A stretch of DNA of 64,000 nucleotides from Roseiarcus sp963829505 (lineage in GTDB: Bacteria > Pseudomonadota > Alphaproteobacteria > Rhizobiales > Beijerinckiaceae): the NCBI GenBank assembly GCA_963829505.1, contig CAWHIL010000001.1:1922001-1986000 (forward strand), read 5' to 3'. A model generated the notes under the pieces. That model saw only the letters and a list, made by a program, of their open reading frames with translations. It was not told the DNA's origin and searched no databases. Of the stretch, positions 1 to 10,366 are shown in pieces (positions within the stretch are counted from its first letter, which is position 1; each line of letters begins with the position of its first letter). Both the position numbers and the translations under genes were made by a program.

Positions 1-1347
1 GTCAAATCCTCGCGCGTCATCGGGCTTGCCGACGACATCGCCCGCTCGATGTCGGCCGTCTCCGCCCGCGTCGCGGTGGTGCAGGGGCGCAACGCCATCG
101 GCATCGAACTGCCGAACCAGCGGCGCGAGCTTGTCTCGCTCCGGGAGCTGCTCGCCAGCGAGGATTTCGAGAAGTCGAAGCACCGGCTCGCGATCGCGCT
201 CGGCAAGACGATCGGCGGCGAGCCGGTGATCGTCGATCTCGCCCGCATGCCCCATCTGCTCGTCGCCGGCACGACCGGCTCGGGCAAGTCGGTCGCCATC
301 AACACGATGATCCTGTCGCTCGTCTACCGGCTGAAGCCCGATCAGTGCCGGCTCATCATGGTCGACCCGAAGATGCTCGAGCTCTCGACCTACGACGGCA
401 TTCCCCATCTCCTGACCCCGGTCGTCACCGACCCGAAGAAGGCGGTGGTCGCGCTGAAATGGGCGGTTCGCGAGATGGAGGACCGCTACAAGAAGATGTC
501 GAAGCTCGCGGTGCGCAACATCGACGGCTTCAACGCGCGCGTCGCGGAAGCGCGCCTGAAGGGCGAGACTTTGACCCGCACCGTGCAGACCGGCTTCGAC
601 CGCGAGACGGGAGAGGCGATCTACGAGAAGGAGGAGCTGGCGCTCGAGGAACTGCCCTACATCGTCCTCGTGGTCGACGAGATGGCCGACCTGATGATGG
701 TCGCCGGCAAGGACATCGAGGGCGCGATCCAGCGCCTGGCGCAGATGGCCCGCGCCGCGGGGATCCATCTCATCATGGCGACCCAGCGCCCCTCGGTCGA
801 CGTCGTCACCGGCACGATCAAGGCGAATTTCCCGACCCGCATCTCGTTCCAGGTGACGAGCAAGATCGACAGCCGCACCATCCTCGGCGAGCAGGGGGCC
901 GAGCAGCTCCTCGGCCAGGGCGACATGCTCTACATGGCGGGCGGCGGGCGCATCTCGCGCGTCCACGGGCCGTTCGTCTCCGACCCCGAGGTCGAGAAGG
1001 TGGTGGCGCACCTGAAGAAGCAGGGCACGCCCGAATATCTCTCAGCCATCACCGAGGAGGACGATCCCGAGGGCGACGAGGGGCCGCTGCCGGCGGCGGG
1101 CTCGATGGACGAGGAGGAATCGGCCGACTACTACGACCGCGCGGTCAATATCGTCCTGCGCGACCGCAAGGTGTCGACGAGCTACATCCAGCGCCGCCTC
1201 TCCGTCGGCTACAACAAGGCGGCCTCGCTGGTCGAGCGGATGGAGAAGGAGGGCGTCGTCAGCGCCCCCAACCACGCGGGAAAACGCGAGATTTTGGTCG
1301 GCGAGGGCGTCGACCGAAGGGCTTTCGAGGATCTCGAGGAGGATTAA
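1..1347 (+). CDS. ftsK: DNA translocase FtsK, C-terminal part (5' end outside the window)
   Basis: The reading frame is open from base 1, so the gene begins before the window and only about 448 C-terminal residues are seen. They hold the motor: Walker A GTTGSGKS near residue 92, Walker B in IVLVVDEMADLM near 220, and an arginine-rich ATQRPSVDVVTG segment. The last 65 residues form the winged-helix gamma domain (SYIQRRLSVGYNKAA) that reads KOPS sites and activates XerCD at dif. FtsK is a septal, membrane-anchored pump that clears chromosome ends at division; the membrane and linker parts are missing here only because of the window edge. Family assignment is secure. Confidence 0.96.
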   Translation, partial: VKSSRVIGLADDIARSMSAVSARVAVVQGRNAIGIELPNQRRELVSLRELLASEDFEKSKHRLAIALGKTIGGEPVIVDLARMPHLLVAGTTGSGKSVAINTMILSLVYRLKPDQCRLIMVDPKMLELSTYDGIPHLLTPVVTDPKKAVVALKWAVREMEDRYKKMSKLAVRNIDGFNARVAEARLKGETLTRTVQTGFDRETGEAIYEKEELALEELPYIVLVVDEMADLMMVAGKDIEGAIQRLAQMARAAGIHLIMATQRPSVDVVTGTIKANFPTRISFQVTSKIDSRTILGEQGAEQLLGQGDMLYMAGGGRISRVHGPFVSDPEVEKVVAHLKKQGTPEYLSAITEEDDPEGDEGPLPAAGSMDEEESADYYDRAVNIVLRDRKVSTSYIQRRLSVGYNKAASLVERMEKEGVVSAPNHAGKREILVGEGVDRRAFEDLEED

Positions 1348-1378
1348 GGGCGCCCCCTTCCGAGGGCCTTGCCTTGCC

Positions 1379-1897
1379 TCACACGCGACGAAGGGCGTCG
1401 GCGGCCGTGGCGAGGGGAAGGACAAGAGAGAGCGGCGCGTCTTCGAGGCGCAGCGCGCCGTAGCCTTCGTACCAGCGAGCGGCGCGATCGTGCTTGGCGT
1501 CGATGAGCAGGGCGACCCCGCCAACGTCGCGAGCGGCGCGGAGGCAGCGATCCGCCGCGCGCAGCAGAAGACTGCCGCCAAGTCCCCGCCCCTGCATGTT
1601 TCCGTCGACGGCGAGGCGGCCCAGCCGAAACATCGGCACGTCGTAGCGGCCGAGGCCTTTTCGCGCGAGCGCCGGCGTTCTGGCGTATTCGAGCGAGGCG
1701 GGGCTGAGCGTATAGAAGCCGAGAATGCGCTCGGGCGCGTCGATGGGAACGGCGACGAAACACTTCGCGCCGCCGCTTTCGTGGTTTTGACGGGCATGGC
1801 GGCGCAGGTACTCGTTCAGGTCCGCGTCGCCGCAATCGAAGCGCGAGCGGTCGTGAGCCCGCGCAATCGCCGCTTCCTCCCAGGTCAGGTCCGTCAC
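1379..1897 (-). CDS. GNAT acetyltransferase toxin (TacT/AtaT-like)
   Basis: 172 residues with a GNAT fold: the acetyl-CoA loop QGRGLGGSLL near residue 100 follows the beta-strand FRLGRLAVD, and the C-terminal WYEGYGA motif is present. In the TacT/AtaT/ItaT family such proteins acetylate the amino acid on charged tRNAs and block translation. The start ATG overlaps the stop of the DUF1778 gene upstream by four bases (ATGA), the standard antitoxin-toxin order. The tRNA target is inferred from the family, not visible in the sequence. Confidence 0.85.
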   Translation of the reverse strand: MTDLTWEEAAIARAHDRSRFDCGDADLNEYLRRHARQNHESGGAKCFVAVPIDAPERILGFYTLSPASLEYARTPALARKGLGRYDVPMFRLGRLAVDGNMQGRGLGGSLLLRAADRCLRAARDVGGVALLIDAKHDRAARWYEGYGALRLEDAPLSLVLPLATAADALRRV

Positions 1898-2169
1898 CGA
1901 AGACGAAAGCCGGCCTTCGCAATCTCGACCAGACGATCGGGCGCCGCCGGCGGATTTTCGAGGAGGGCGAGGACGCGCAGCAAATCGCGCTCCGACAGCG
2001 CAAGCCGTTCGGCCTCGGCGATATCCGCCTCGGCTTTCGGCAACACAAGGTCGAGGATATAGCCCGTCAGGTCGCGGCGCTTGATCGCCGCCGCGCGCGT
2101 GAGCGTCGCCTTGTCTCCCGGCCGCAATTTGAGCTCGAGGCGGCCGTTGTCAGCGAGGGTTCGGGGCAC
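1894..2169 (-). CDS. DUF1778 antitoxin (TacA-like)
   Basis: 91 residues from a GTG at 2169, chosen because AAGGA lies about nine bases upstream and no ATG occurs in frame nearby. The N-terminus RLELKLRPGDKATLTRAAA matches the ribbon-helix-helix DNA-binding part of DUF1778; SERDLLRVLALLENPP is the typical C-terminal segment that wraps the GNAT partner. It is translationally coupled to the toxin. The bases just upstream (2170-2200) contain TATGCT preceded by TTGAAT at suitable spacing for a promoter. Such antitoxins normally repress their own operon with the toxin as co-repressor. Confidence 0.82.
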   Translation of the reverse strand: MPRTLADNGRLELKLRPGDKATLTRAAAIKRRDLTGYILDLVLPKAEADIAEAERLALSERDLLRVLALLENPPAAPDRLVEIAKAGFRLR

Positions 2170-2272
2170 GGGACGTCCTTCTGCGGAGACGCTAGCATAC
2201 GTATTCAATCCGTACCAGAAGAAATGCTCTCGGCTGGCGCGGGACGAGGGGCGCGTCGCGCCCCGCTTTGTC

Positions 2273-2300
2273 AAATAAAACGCGCCCTGGCGGAGCGCGC
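2273..2300 (-). terminator. Rho-independent terminator after the GT25 gene
   Basis: On the minus strand a short GC stem (CGCGC/GCGCG, 2281-2299) is followed by TTTTATTT, just past the end of the GT25 gene. The stem is only five to seven pairs with a longer loop. Confidence 0.5.
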
Positions 2301-2309
2301 CATTTACCC

Positions 2310-3077
2310 TCACCCCTGCCCCTCTTCCGTTCGGGAGAGGGGTTCCAGGGCCCGCCGGTATCGCCTCAGCACCTGCGCGCGATAGAGCGGACGCAGCGTC
2401 TCGTGGCGGAGGCGTTCGAGGACGCCGAGGCGCTTGCGCTGCACGGTCGTGCCGCCGGTTTTCAGCGACACGTCGCGGACCGGGGTCGGCGTAACGGCAA
2501 GCAGCGTCACGCCGGTGATCCAGTTCATCTGCAGGAACGTGTCGACCGGCCGGTCGAACGGCGCCGTCACGGCGAGCAGCCTTTCGGCCGCCTCCCTCGA
2601 GACGGCTTGCGCGATCGCCCGCAGGGGCGGCGAAAGGGGCCGGATCAGCGCGAAGCCGTCTCGCTCGGCGATCGTCTCGCCCATGGGTTCGAGCCCGGCC
2701 GCCGGCATGAGCACATAGGCCCAGCGCGCCCGTTTGGCGGCGAGGAACGCCATGATCTTGGCGAATGCCGCCGGATCGACGGCCGCGTCGTCCTCGAACA
2801 CGAAGGCGTGGTCGAGATCCTCGTCGACGATGCGGCGCCAGATCGCGCGGTGGCTGAGGAAAGTCCCGATCTCCGGCAGCCCGAGGGCGAAGGGATAGCG
2901 CGGCGCGAAGCGGGCGGGCGCATAGGCCGCAGCCGCCTCGGCCTGAGACAGCAGGCGGCCGTCGACCGCGGGGAGAACCTCGCTTTCGAGTGGAAGCGCC
3001 TGCAACAGCGCCTCGGCCGTCGGGCGGCGCTGCGCCGCCCGCTCGAGGTGAATGACGAATGCCTTCGCCCGCGACAC
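2310..3077 (-). CDS. Glycosyltransferase family 25 protein
   Basis: 255 residues. The start KAFVIHLERAAQRRP is the classic GT25 beginning, and EIGTFLSHRAIWRRI and FVFEDDAAVD (the DxD-like metal site) near residues 70 and 95 confirm it. GT25 enzymes such as LgtB or LpsA add galactose or glucose to lipopolysaccharide cores from nucleotide sugars in the cytoplasm. The gene is divergent from the GT2/GT4 pair, with 146 bases between the starts, so all three probably serve surface polysaccharide. The extreme C-terminus is encoded by a repeat hairpin and may not be ancestral. Sugar specificity cannot be told. Confidence 0.88.
   Translation of the reverse strand: MSRAKAFVIHLERAAQRRPTAEALLQALPLESEVLPAVDGRLLSQAEAAAAYAPARFAPRYPFALGLPEIGTFLSHRAIWRRIVDEDLDHAFVFEDDAAVDPAAFAKIMAFLAAKRARWAYVLMPAAGLEPMGETIAERDGFALIRPLSPPLRAIAQAVSREAAERLLAVTAPFDRPVDTFLQMNWITGVTLLAVTPTPVRDVSLKTGGTTVQRKRLGVLERLRHETLRPLYRAQVLRRYRRALEPLSRTEEGQG
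2319..2342. repeat. Palindromic hairpin inside the 3' end of the GT25 gene
   Basis: CCCCTCT and AGAGGGG arms enclose CCGTTCGGG-like bases. It encodes the last residues (SRTEEGQG) of the GT25 protein. The sequence type (CCCTCACCCC...CTCTTCCG) is like the dispersed REP-type sequences of alphaproteobacterial genomes. Confidence 0.55.
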
Positions 3078-3223
3078 TGGCCGATCCCGCCAAGACCTGA
3101 TAAGGCGCTCGCGCCCTCTTGTTGGGGCGCGCGTGTGCGGCTTCTACCCCGCCCGCGCTTCGGAAGTCATCCCGTCCGCCGTCGTCCCTTCGGGGGCAGG
3201 TCTGCGGCTCCATCCGTCAAAGC

Positions 3224-4033
3224 ATGACCGCGATCTCGCCTAAATCCGTCCCGCTGCCGATCTCCGCGACCGTCATCTGCAAGAACGAGGAAGCCTGCAT
3301 CGGGAGCTGCCTCGCGAGTCTGAGCGGCTGCGCCGAGATCGTCGTGGTCGATTCGGGTTCGACCGACCGCACGCTCGCCATCGTCGACGAATTTCTCCGC
3401 GCCGGCCTGCCGATCCGGCTCATTCATCAGGACTGGCTCGGCTATGCGAAGCAGAAGCAGTTCGCGCTCGACCAGGCGCGCCAGCCCTGGGCGCTGTCGA
3501 TCGACGCCGACGAATGGCTCGACAACGCGCTCGCCGCCGATTTGTCCCGCCTCGTCGCGGCCGACGCCTCGATCGAGGGCTGGCTCCTGCGCCGAACGCT
3601 GACCCTGTATGGCGCCCGCAAACCCGTCAGCCTGTGGACCCGCCCCGAGCACATCCTGCGCCTCGTGCGCCAGGGCAAAGCGCGATTCGACGAGGCCCTG
3701 ATCGTCCACGAGGGCCTGCTGGTCGACGGCAGGACGGAAATCGCGCGGATCGGCCTGCTGCGCCACGAGCGCGGTCTGCCGCTCGACCAGCAGATGCAGA
3801 AGGAAATCCACTACGCGCGGCTGAAGGCCGAGCAGCGGATCGAGCGCGGCGAGAGGCTGTCGCTCGCGAAGCTCCTCTTCAATCCGCCGATCTACTTCCT
3901 GCGCATCTTCGTCTGGAACCGCTTCTTTCTCTGCGGCTCGGCGGGCTTCATCCACGCCATGACCGGGGCGACCTATTCGTTCATGACCGAATCGATGCAC
4001 CGGCAGTTCCACAACGCGCGCAAAGGCCGATGA
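3224..4033 (+). CDS. Glycosyltransferase family 2 (LPS core type)
   Basis: 269 residues from the ATG at 3224. The earlier in-frame ATG at 3119 would add 35 residues without family character. The GT-A fold is visible: ISATVICKNEEACIGSCL, VVVDSGSTDRT and SIDADEWLD (DxD) in the first 100 residues. The C-terminal half (KEIHYARLKAEQR, FLRIFVWNRFFLCGSAGF) matches the WaaE/KdtX beta-1,4-glucosyltransferase group that modifies the LPS inner core. Its stop overlaps the next start (ATGA), so it is coupled to the GT4 gene. Confidence 0.88.
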   Translation: MTAISPKSVPLPISATVICKNEEACIGSCLASLSGCAEIVVVDSGSTDRTLAIVDEFLRAGLPIRLIHQDWLGYAKQKQFALDQARQPWALSIDADEWLDNALAADLSRLVAADASIEGWLLRRTLTLYGARKPVSLWTRPEHILRLVRQGKARFDEALIVHEGLLVDGRTEIARIGLLRHERGLPLDQQMQKEIHYARLKAEQRIERGERLSLAKLLFNPPIYFLRIFVWNRFFLCGSAGFIHAMTGATYSFMTESMHRQFHNARKGR

Positions 4034-5136
4034 GCGATCAGGACCCTCTCGATCTCGACGCCATCGAGGTCATCATCCCCAACCTCAAGAAGCGCTACTC
4101 GGGCGGCACCGCGGTCAACCGCACGATCGCGCCGCTTCTCGCAAGGCGCTGCGCCGCGGTCTGGTTCGGCCCCGACCGGCCGGACGGCATCGCTGCCTTG
4201 AGGGTCATGGACCTCCTCAGGCTGCGCTTCAGCGCGCCAAAGGGGCGCGGGCCGCGCATCTGGCACACGCGGCGCAACACCGAGATGCTGCTCGGCCTCC
4301 TGCTCAGAGCTCTCGGCTGGCGGCTGAAGATCATCTTCAATTCCGCCGGCCAGCGGCGCAAGACGTTCTATACGAAGTGGCTGATCGACCGGATGGACGC
4401 GATCATCGCGACCAGCGAAATCTCGGCCGGTTTCGTCGAGCGGCCAGCGACCGTCATCCATCACGGCATCGACCTCGACGCCTACAGGCCGCCGGCCGAC
4501 CGCGCGGGCGCCTACGCGGCGACCGGCCTTCCCGGCAAATACGGGATCGGAACCTTCGGCCGCGTGCGCAAGCAGAAGGGCAGCGACCTCTTCGTCGAGG
4601 CGATGTGCCGGCTCCTGCCGAAATATCCGGACTTCAGCGCCGTCGTCGTCGGGCATGTGTCGGTCGACAATCTTGCTTTCGTCGAGCGGCTGAAGAGCCG
4701 CGCCGCTGCGGCGGGCTTGAGCGAGCGCCTCCGCTTTCTCGGCGAACTGCCGATCGAGGACGTGCCGCTCTGGTACCAGCGCATCTCGATCTATGTATTC
4801 GCCTCGCGCGTCGAGGGCTTCGGGCTGACGATGCTCGAGGCGATGGCGGCGGGCGACGCGGTCGTCGCGACCCGCGCCGGCGCGGCCGAGATGGTGATCG
4901 AGGACGGGACGACCGGGTTTCTCGTCGCCCTCGACGACGTCGACGCCATGACCGCTGCGATCGAGCCCCTGATGCGCGAGCCCGAGCGGATCGCGCCGAT
5001 CGGGAGACAAGCGCGCGCCGAAGTCGAGCAGCGGTTCAGCCGCGAGCGCGAGGCCGACGAGATCGTGGCGGTTTACCGGAGACTTTGGGGCGAGGGCGCC
5101 TCTTCGGCGGACTTCGCTGTAGGGCGCGCTCGCTGA
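4030..5136 (+). CDS. Glycosyltransferase family 4 (LpcC-like LPS core transferase)
   Basis: 368 residues from the ATG overlapping the GT2 stop. The GT-B C-terminal domain is clear: GTFGRVRKQKGSDLFVEA, VVVGHVSVD, RLRFLGELP, then the donor-binding SRVEGFGLTMLEAMAAGDAVV and GTTGFLV. The N-terminus (IPNLKKRYSGGTAVNRTIAP) resembles rhizobial LpcC-type mannosyl/galactosyl transferases. Role inferred: LPS core assembly at the cytoplasmic membrane. The last residues (VGRAR) and stop lie inside a dispersed repeat that begins at 5118, so the original 3' end may have been replaced. Confidence 0.87.
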   Translation: MSDQDPLDLDAIEVIIPNLKKRYSGGTAVNRTIAPLLARRCAAVWFGPDRPDGIAALRVMDLLRLRFSAPKGRGPRIWHTRRNTEMLLGLLLRALGWRLKIIFNSAGQRRKTFYTKWLIDRMDAIIATSEISAGFVERPATVIHHGIDLDAYRPPADRAGAYAATGLPGKYGIGTFGRVRKQKGSDLFVEAMCRLLPKYPDFSAVVVGHVSVDNLAFVERLKSRAAAAGLSERLRFLGELPIEDVPLWYQRISIYVFASRVEGFGLTMLEAMAAGDAVVATRAGAAEMVIEDGTTGFLVALDDVDAMTAAIEPLMREPERIAPIGRQARAEVEQRFSREREADEIVAVYRRLWGEGASSADFAVGRAR

Positions 5137-5181
5137 GCCCGCCGGCGAGGTCGGCGACCTGGTCGGCGACCCTGCCCTACA
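5118..5181. repeat. Composite palindromic element, copy A (TGTAG...CTACA ends)
   Basis: A 64-base unit bounded by TGTAGGGC and GCCCTACA. Inside are GCGCTCGCTGAGC and two copies of GGTCGGCGACC, each a short interrupted palindrome. It overlaps the end of the GT4 gene and fills the gap to the convergent oxygenase gene, where its hairpins could also stop transcription. Related units occur at 13165-13349 and 37891-37953. Confidence 0.7.
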
Positions 5182-5187
5182 CGGCCC

Positions 5188-5835
5188 TCACATCGCGGGC
5201 TCGGCCGCCCTCTTGCCGAACAGGCGCTTCAGCGAGGCCGACACATGGTGGCGAAACATCGCGAGGCGCGCGTCGCCCTCCGAAGTCACCCAGTTGAACT
5301 GGATCACGCGCCGCTCGCCGGAATAGGGCTTGTGCCCATGCCAGGAATTGTCGCTTCGCTTGAAGGCGATGAGCGTGCCGGCGTCCGGCGGGACCTCCAT
5401 GATCATGTCGTCGAGGCTGTCGGCGGAGCGCAGGAGCCTGAGGCGGCCGCCGGAATGCTCCCAAGACGGGTTCATGTAGATGAGAAGCGTCAGGATCTTC
5501 GATTTTGTGTCGGTGTGGATGCGCCCGTCGCGCGGACTGCACAGCCCGCGCACCGTCACCGTATGGGGGCGGCCCGTCAGATCGACACCGAACTTGCCCG
5601 CGAACGCCTCGCGGAAGGGGTCGCTCGCCATCTCCTCGAGGAGTTCGCCGAAGTACGACCCGAAGGCGAGCTGCCCCGCCGGGAAGCTGCCGCTCTCGGA
5701 GATCTTCGGATAGTCGCGATTGACGTCGGCCTGGACCTCCGCCCGCACGAAACCCGGTACGACAAGGAACTCGAACGGGTCCTTGGCGACTGACGCGGCG
5801 CCGAGCGCCTCCATATCGAGATAACGCAGCGCCAT
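5188..5835 (-). CDS. 2OG-Fe(II) oxygenase family protein
   Basis: 215 residues. The iron ligands are visible as HTD near residue 107 and HGH near 165, with ERRVIQFNW after it providing the arginine that would bind 2-oxoglutarate. LIYMNPSWEHSGGRLRL between them is the typical core of the prolyl-hydroxylase-like superfamily. A small-molecule or protein hydroxylation role is likely but the substrate is unknown. It lies convergent to the glycosyltransferases, so a role in polysaccharide tailoring is only a possibility. Confidence 0.8.
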   Translation of the reverse strand: MALRYLDMEALGAASVAKDPFEFLVVPGFVRAEVQADVNRDYPKISESGSFPAGQLAFGSYFGELLEEMASDPFREAFAGKFGVDLTGRPHTVTVRGLCSPRDGRIHTDTKSKILTLLIYMNPSWEHSGGRLRLLRSADSLDDMIMEVPPDAGTLIAFKRSDNSWHGHKPYSGERRVIQFNWVTSEGDARLAMFRHHVSASLKRLFGKRAAEPAM

Positions 5836-5910
5836 CGCGCGAAACTCCTCGGAAAGGGCCGACCTTGAGCCTCAGGTAAGGGGGGTGTCCGGCGTTGTCA
5901 AAAATAGGGA

Positions 5911-6846
5911 TCAGGTCGCCGCGACCGCGGCGGCCGTTGCGGCCTGCTGTGAAGCCGCGGCCCGCATGATCTCGGCGAGGCGGCGGAACGTCTCCTTGCG
6001 GCCGGAGGTCTTCCGCCACACCAGCGCGATGCACCGGAACGGGCGATCGCCCGCAAGCGGTACGGCGGCGAGGCCGAGCCCCCCGATCAGCCCCGAGGCG
6101 ATCGCCATCTGCGGGACGAGGGTCACGCCGAGGCCGCCGGCCGCCATCTGGACGAGCGTGTGGAGGCTCGTTCCCTGAAGCGCCGCGTTGCGCCGCGCGC
6201 CTTCGAGCGCGCAGGCCGCGAGCGCGTGCTCGCGCATGCAATGGCCGTCCTCGAGCAGGAGCAGGTCCTCGCTCGCCATGTCGTCCGGCCGCACTTCCTT
6301 CAGCGAAGCGAGGCGATGGCCCGGCGGGCACACGACCCAGAATGGATCGAGGCCGATGTCGTCGCTCTCGGCGTCGTCGAGCGGCACGGGCAGCGCGAGG
6401 ACGGCGGCGTCGAGCTGGCCCGCCTCTAGCCTGTAGAGAAGCTGGGCCGTCTGCTCCTCGCGCAGATAGAGCTTCAGATCGGGGGCCGCCTCGCGCAGGC
6501 GCGGCAGGATGCGCGGCAGAAGGAAAGGCCCGATGGTCGGGATGACGCCAAGCCTCAAGGGGCCGGTGAGCGGCGCCTGCGCGGCGATCGCGGCGTCGAC
6601 GAGATCCTCGGCCTCCCGGAGGATGCCGCGCGCCCGCTCGGCGATCTCGAGGCCGATGCCTGTCGGGGCGACCGACCGACGGGTGCGGTCGAAGAGGAGG
6701 ACGCCGAGCGTTTCCTCGAGCTCCTGGATCGCCGCGCTCAAGGTCGACTGGCTGACGAGGCAGGCCTCCGCTGCCTGTCCGAAGTGGCGGCGGTCGGCGA
6801 CCGCGACCATAAAGCGGAGCTGGCGGAGCGTGGGAAGGGTCCTCAT
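5911..6846 (-). CDS. oxyR: Hydrogen peroxide sensor OxyR (LysR family)
   Basis: 311 residues. N-terminal helix-turn-helix TLRQLRFMVAVADRRHFGQ and SQSTLSAAIQELEETLG, then the effector domain. The redox pair of OxyR is present as CMREHALAAC near residues 203-212, which separates it from other LysR regulators; peroxide oxidises these cysteines and switches DNA binding. The C-terminal 20 residues are an alanine-rich tail. It is divergent from the SDR-like gene at 6999 with a 152-base shared control region, so that gene is a plausible OxyR target. Confidence 0.92.
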   Translation of the reverse strand: MRTLPTLRQLRFMVAVADRRHFGQAAEACLVSQSTLSAAIQELEETLGVLLFDRTRRSVAPTGIGLEIAERARGILREAEDLVDAAIAAQAPLTGPLRLGVIPTIGPFLLPRILPRLREAAPDLKLYLREEQTAQLLYRLEAGQLDAAVLALPVPLDDAESDDIGLDPFWVVCPPGHRLASLKEVRPDDMASEDLLLLEDGHCMREHALAACALEGARRNAALQGTSLHTLVQMAAGGLGVTLVPQMAIASGLIGGLGLAAVPLAGDRPFRCIALVWRKTSGRKETFRRLAEIMRAAASQQAATAAAVAAT

Positions 6847-6998
6847 GCCGCTTCCATGATCGGTTTAGACGATCAGAGCAACCGAAATCTCGGTGCTCAG
6901 CCGATCTCGCGATGGGGAGGCGCGATTGCCGGGCCGCGACGGAGGAGACTAGAGTTTCGGGAAGCGGGCGGCGGCCGACCTGCACGAAGGAGCGTACA

Positions 6999-7592
6999 AT
7001 GGGCAAGATTCTGGTCATCGGTGCGGCGGGCCTCATCGGCGGGGCGGTCGTGACGGCGCTCGGCGCGGAGAATTGCATCCGCGCGTCCCGCGGTTCCGAC
7101 GAGCCCGTGGACATTTCGGACGTGAAATCGCTGCAAGCCCTGTTCGCCCGCGTCGGCGAGCTCGACGGGATCGTCTGCACGGGCGGCGCGGCCCGCTTCA
7201 AGCCGTGGAGCGATGAGACCGACGCGGACTGGGACTTCTGCCTCGCCAACAAGCTCATGGGGCAGGTCAACGTGGCGCGTTACGGCGCGAAGTCGATCAA
7301 GCCCGGCGGCGCGGTGACCCTGACGACCGGCATCCTCGCGCAATTTCCCATGCCGGGCGGGGCGATGATCACGACGGTGAACGCCGCGGTCGAGGCCTTC
7401 GTCCGCGCGACCGCGGTCGAGAAGTTGCCGGTCCGCGTCAACGCCGTCTCGCCCGGCTGGGTCGCCGAGACGCTGACGGCGATGGGGCGGGACCCGGCGG
7501 GAGGCATTCCGGCAGCCGACGTGGCTCGGGCAATCGTCCGCCAGCTCCGCGAGGGCGCGGCGGGATCGGTCGTCGTGGCGGCGAAGTCTTAA
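6999..7592 (+). CDS. Short-chain dehydrogenase-like protein lacking the catalytic Tyr/Lys
   Basis: 197 residues from an ATG with GAAGGAG seven bases upstream. The nucleotide loop ILVIGAAGLIGGAV is intact and the order of strands follows a classical SDR, but where YxxxK is expected the protein reads GAMITTVNAAVEAF, so both catalytic residues are replaced. This fits the Lin1944-like SDR subgroup, which lacks the active site. A binding or redox-sensing role is possible. It is divergent from oxyR. Confidence 0.8.
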   Translation: MGKILVIGAAGLIGGAVVTALGAENCIRASRGSDEPVDISDVKSLQALFARVGELDGIVCTGGAARFKPWSDETDADWDFCLANKLMGQVNVARYGAKSIKPGGAVTLTTGILAQFPMPGGAMITTVNAAVEAFVRATAVEKLPVRVNAVSPGWVAETLTAMGRDPAGGIPAADVARAIVRQLREGAAGSVVVAAKS

Positions 7593-7617
7593 ATCCCTTT
7601 AGGAGATAAAGCGCCGC

Positions 7618-7633
7618 CCGCGGGCGCCCGCGG
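7618..7633. repeat. 16-base perfect palindrome between two genes
   Basis: CCGCGGGCGCCCGCGG forms a self-complementary stem between the SDR stop and the next start. No T-run follows, so a terminator role is uncertain. Confidence 0.4.
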
Positions 7634-7646
7634 CGAGGGTGGGGCC

Positions 7647-8354
7647 ATGGTTCAGGAATCCGGGTTTGCGCGGCTGAAGCGATCGTTCCTCGCGTCGGCC
7701 GGCGACGTCGTCTTCGGCATGGAGGACGGCACGGTCTCGATCTTCGGGCTCGTGTTCGGCGTCGCGGCCACCACCTCCGACAAGGCGACCGTGCTCATCG
7801 CCGGCGCTTCGGGGGCGGCGGCGGCGGCGGTCTCGATGATGGCGGGGACCTATCTCGACGTGGAGACGGCGCGCGACGCGGCGCGCCGCGCGGCGAAGGC
7901 GCTCGAGGCGGAAGTGCGAAGGGACCCGCCCGCCGTCCTTGCCCGCGTGGCCGGCCGCCTCGAGGCCGCTGGAGTGGCGCCAGAGAAGATTTCGGCCATC
8001 GCCGGCGCGCTCACGGCGGATGCGGCAAGTCTGAAGGGCGTCGCCCTCGCGCTCGAGGCGCCCGAGCCTCAAGACGCGCAAGGTCCGCTGACGCAATCGC
8101 TCTGGATGCTGCTCGCCGACTTCTTCGCCGCCGCCATTCCGACCCTGCCGTTCGTCTTCTGGCCGGTGCACGAGGCGCGAGTCGTCTCGGCGGCGGTGAC
8201 GCTTCTTCTGCTCATCGCACTCGGGATCGGACGGGCGCGGATCGGCGGGCGGCCGGTCGGAACGACGATTCTCGAGACGGTGGCGATCGGCGTCGGCGCC
8301 GCGCTCGCAGGCGTCGGCATCGGCCTCGCGATCGCGAAGGCTTTTGGGGGCTGA
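7647..8354 (+). CDS. VIT1/CCC1-family membrane protein
   Basis: 235 residues. The first membrane segment carries DVVFGMEDGTVSIFGLVFG and the second SMMAGTYLDVETARDAARR, both hallmarks of the CCC1/VIT1 iron-manganese transporter family. A soluble helical region (residues about 70-140, the metal-binding stretch in the family) precedes two or three hydrophobic C-terminal segments (LLADFFAAAIPTLPFVFW, VSAAVTLLLLIALGIG, VGAALAGVGIGLAIA). Probable role: moving Fe2+ or Mn2+ out of the cytoplasm. Position near oxyR fits metal and peroxide handling, but no regulatory site is proven. Confidence 0.83.
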   Translation: MVQESGFARLKRSFLASAGDVVFGMEDGTVSIFGLVFGVAATTSDKATVLIAGASGAAAAAVSMMAGTYLDVETARDAARRAAKALEAEVRRDPPAVLARVAGRLEAAGVAPEKISAIAGALTADAASLKGVALALEAPEPQDAQGPLTQSLWMLLADFFAAAIPTLPFVFWPVHEARVVSAAVTLLLLIALGIGRARIGGRPVGTTILETVAIGVGAALAGVGIGLAIAKAFGG

Positions 8355-8411
8355 CGCGCGCCCTCATCCGTCGCCTTCGGCGCCATGGCCGGGTCGGAGC
8401 CCGGCCACAGG

Positions 8412-8434
8412 CTCTTCCCCCGGAGGGGGAAGAG
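8412..8434. terminator. Strong hairpin between convergent genes
   Basis: CTCTTCCCCC and GGGGGAAGAG form a perfect ten-pair stem with a GGA loop in the 83 bases between the CCC1-like gene and ftsH. A second stem, GGCCGGG/CCCGGCC, lies just before it at about 8385-8405. The preceding bases (CATCCGTCGCCTTCGGCG) are shared with the repeat upstream of tesA. Confidence 0.6.
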
Positions 8435-8437
8435 CAA

Positions 8438-10366
<1,929 letters not shown>

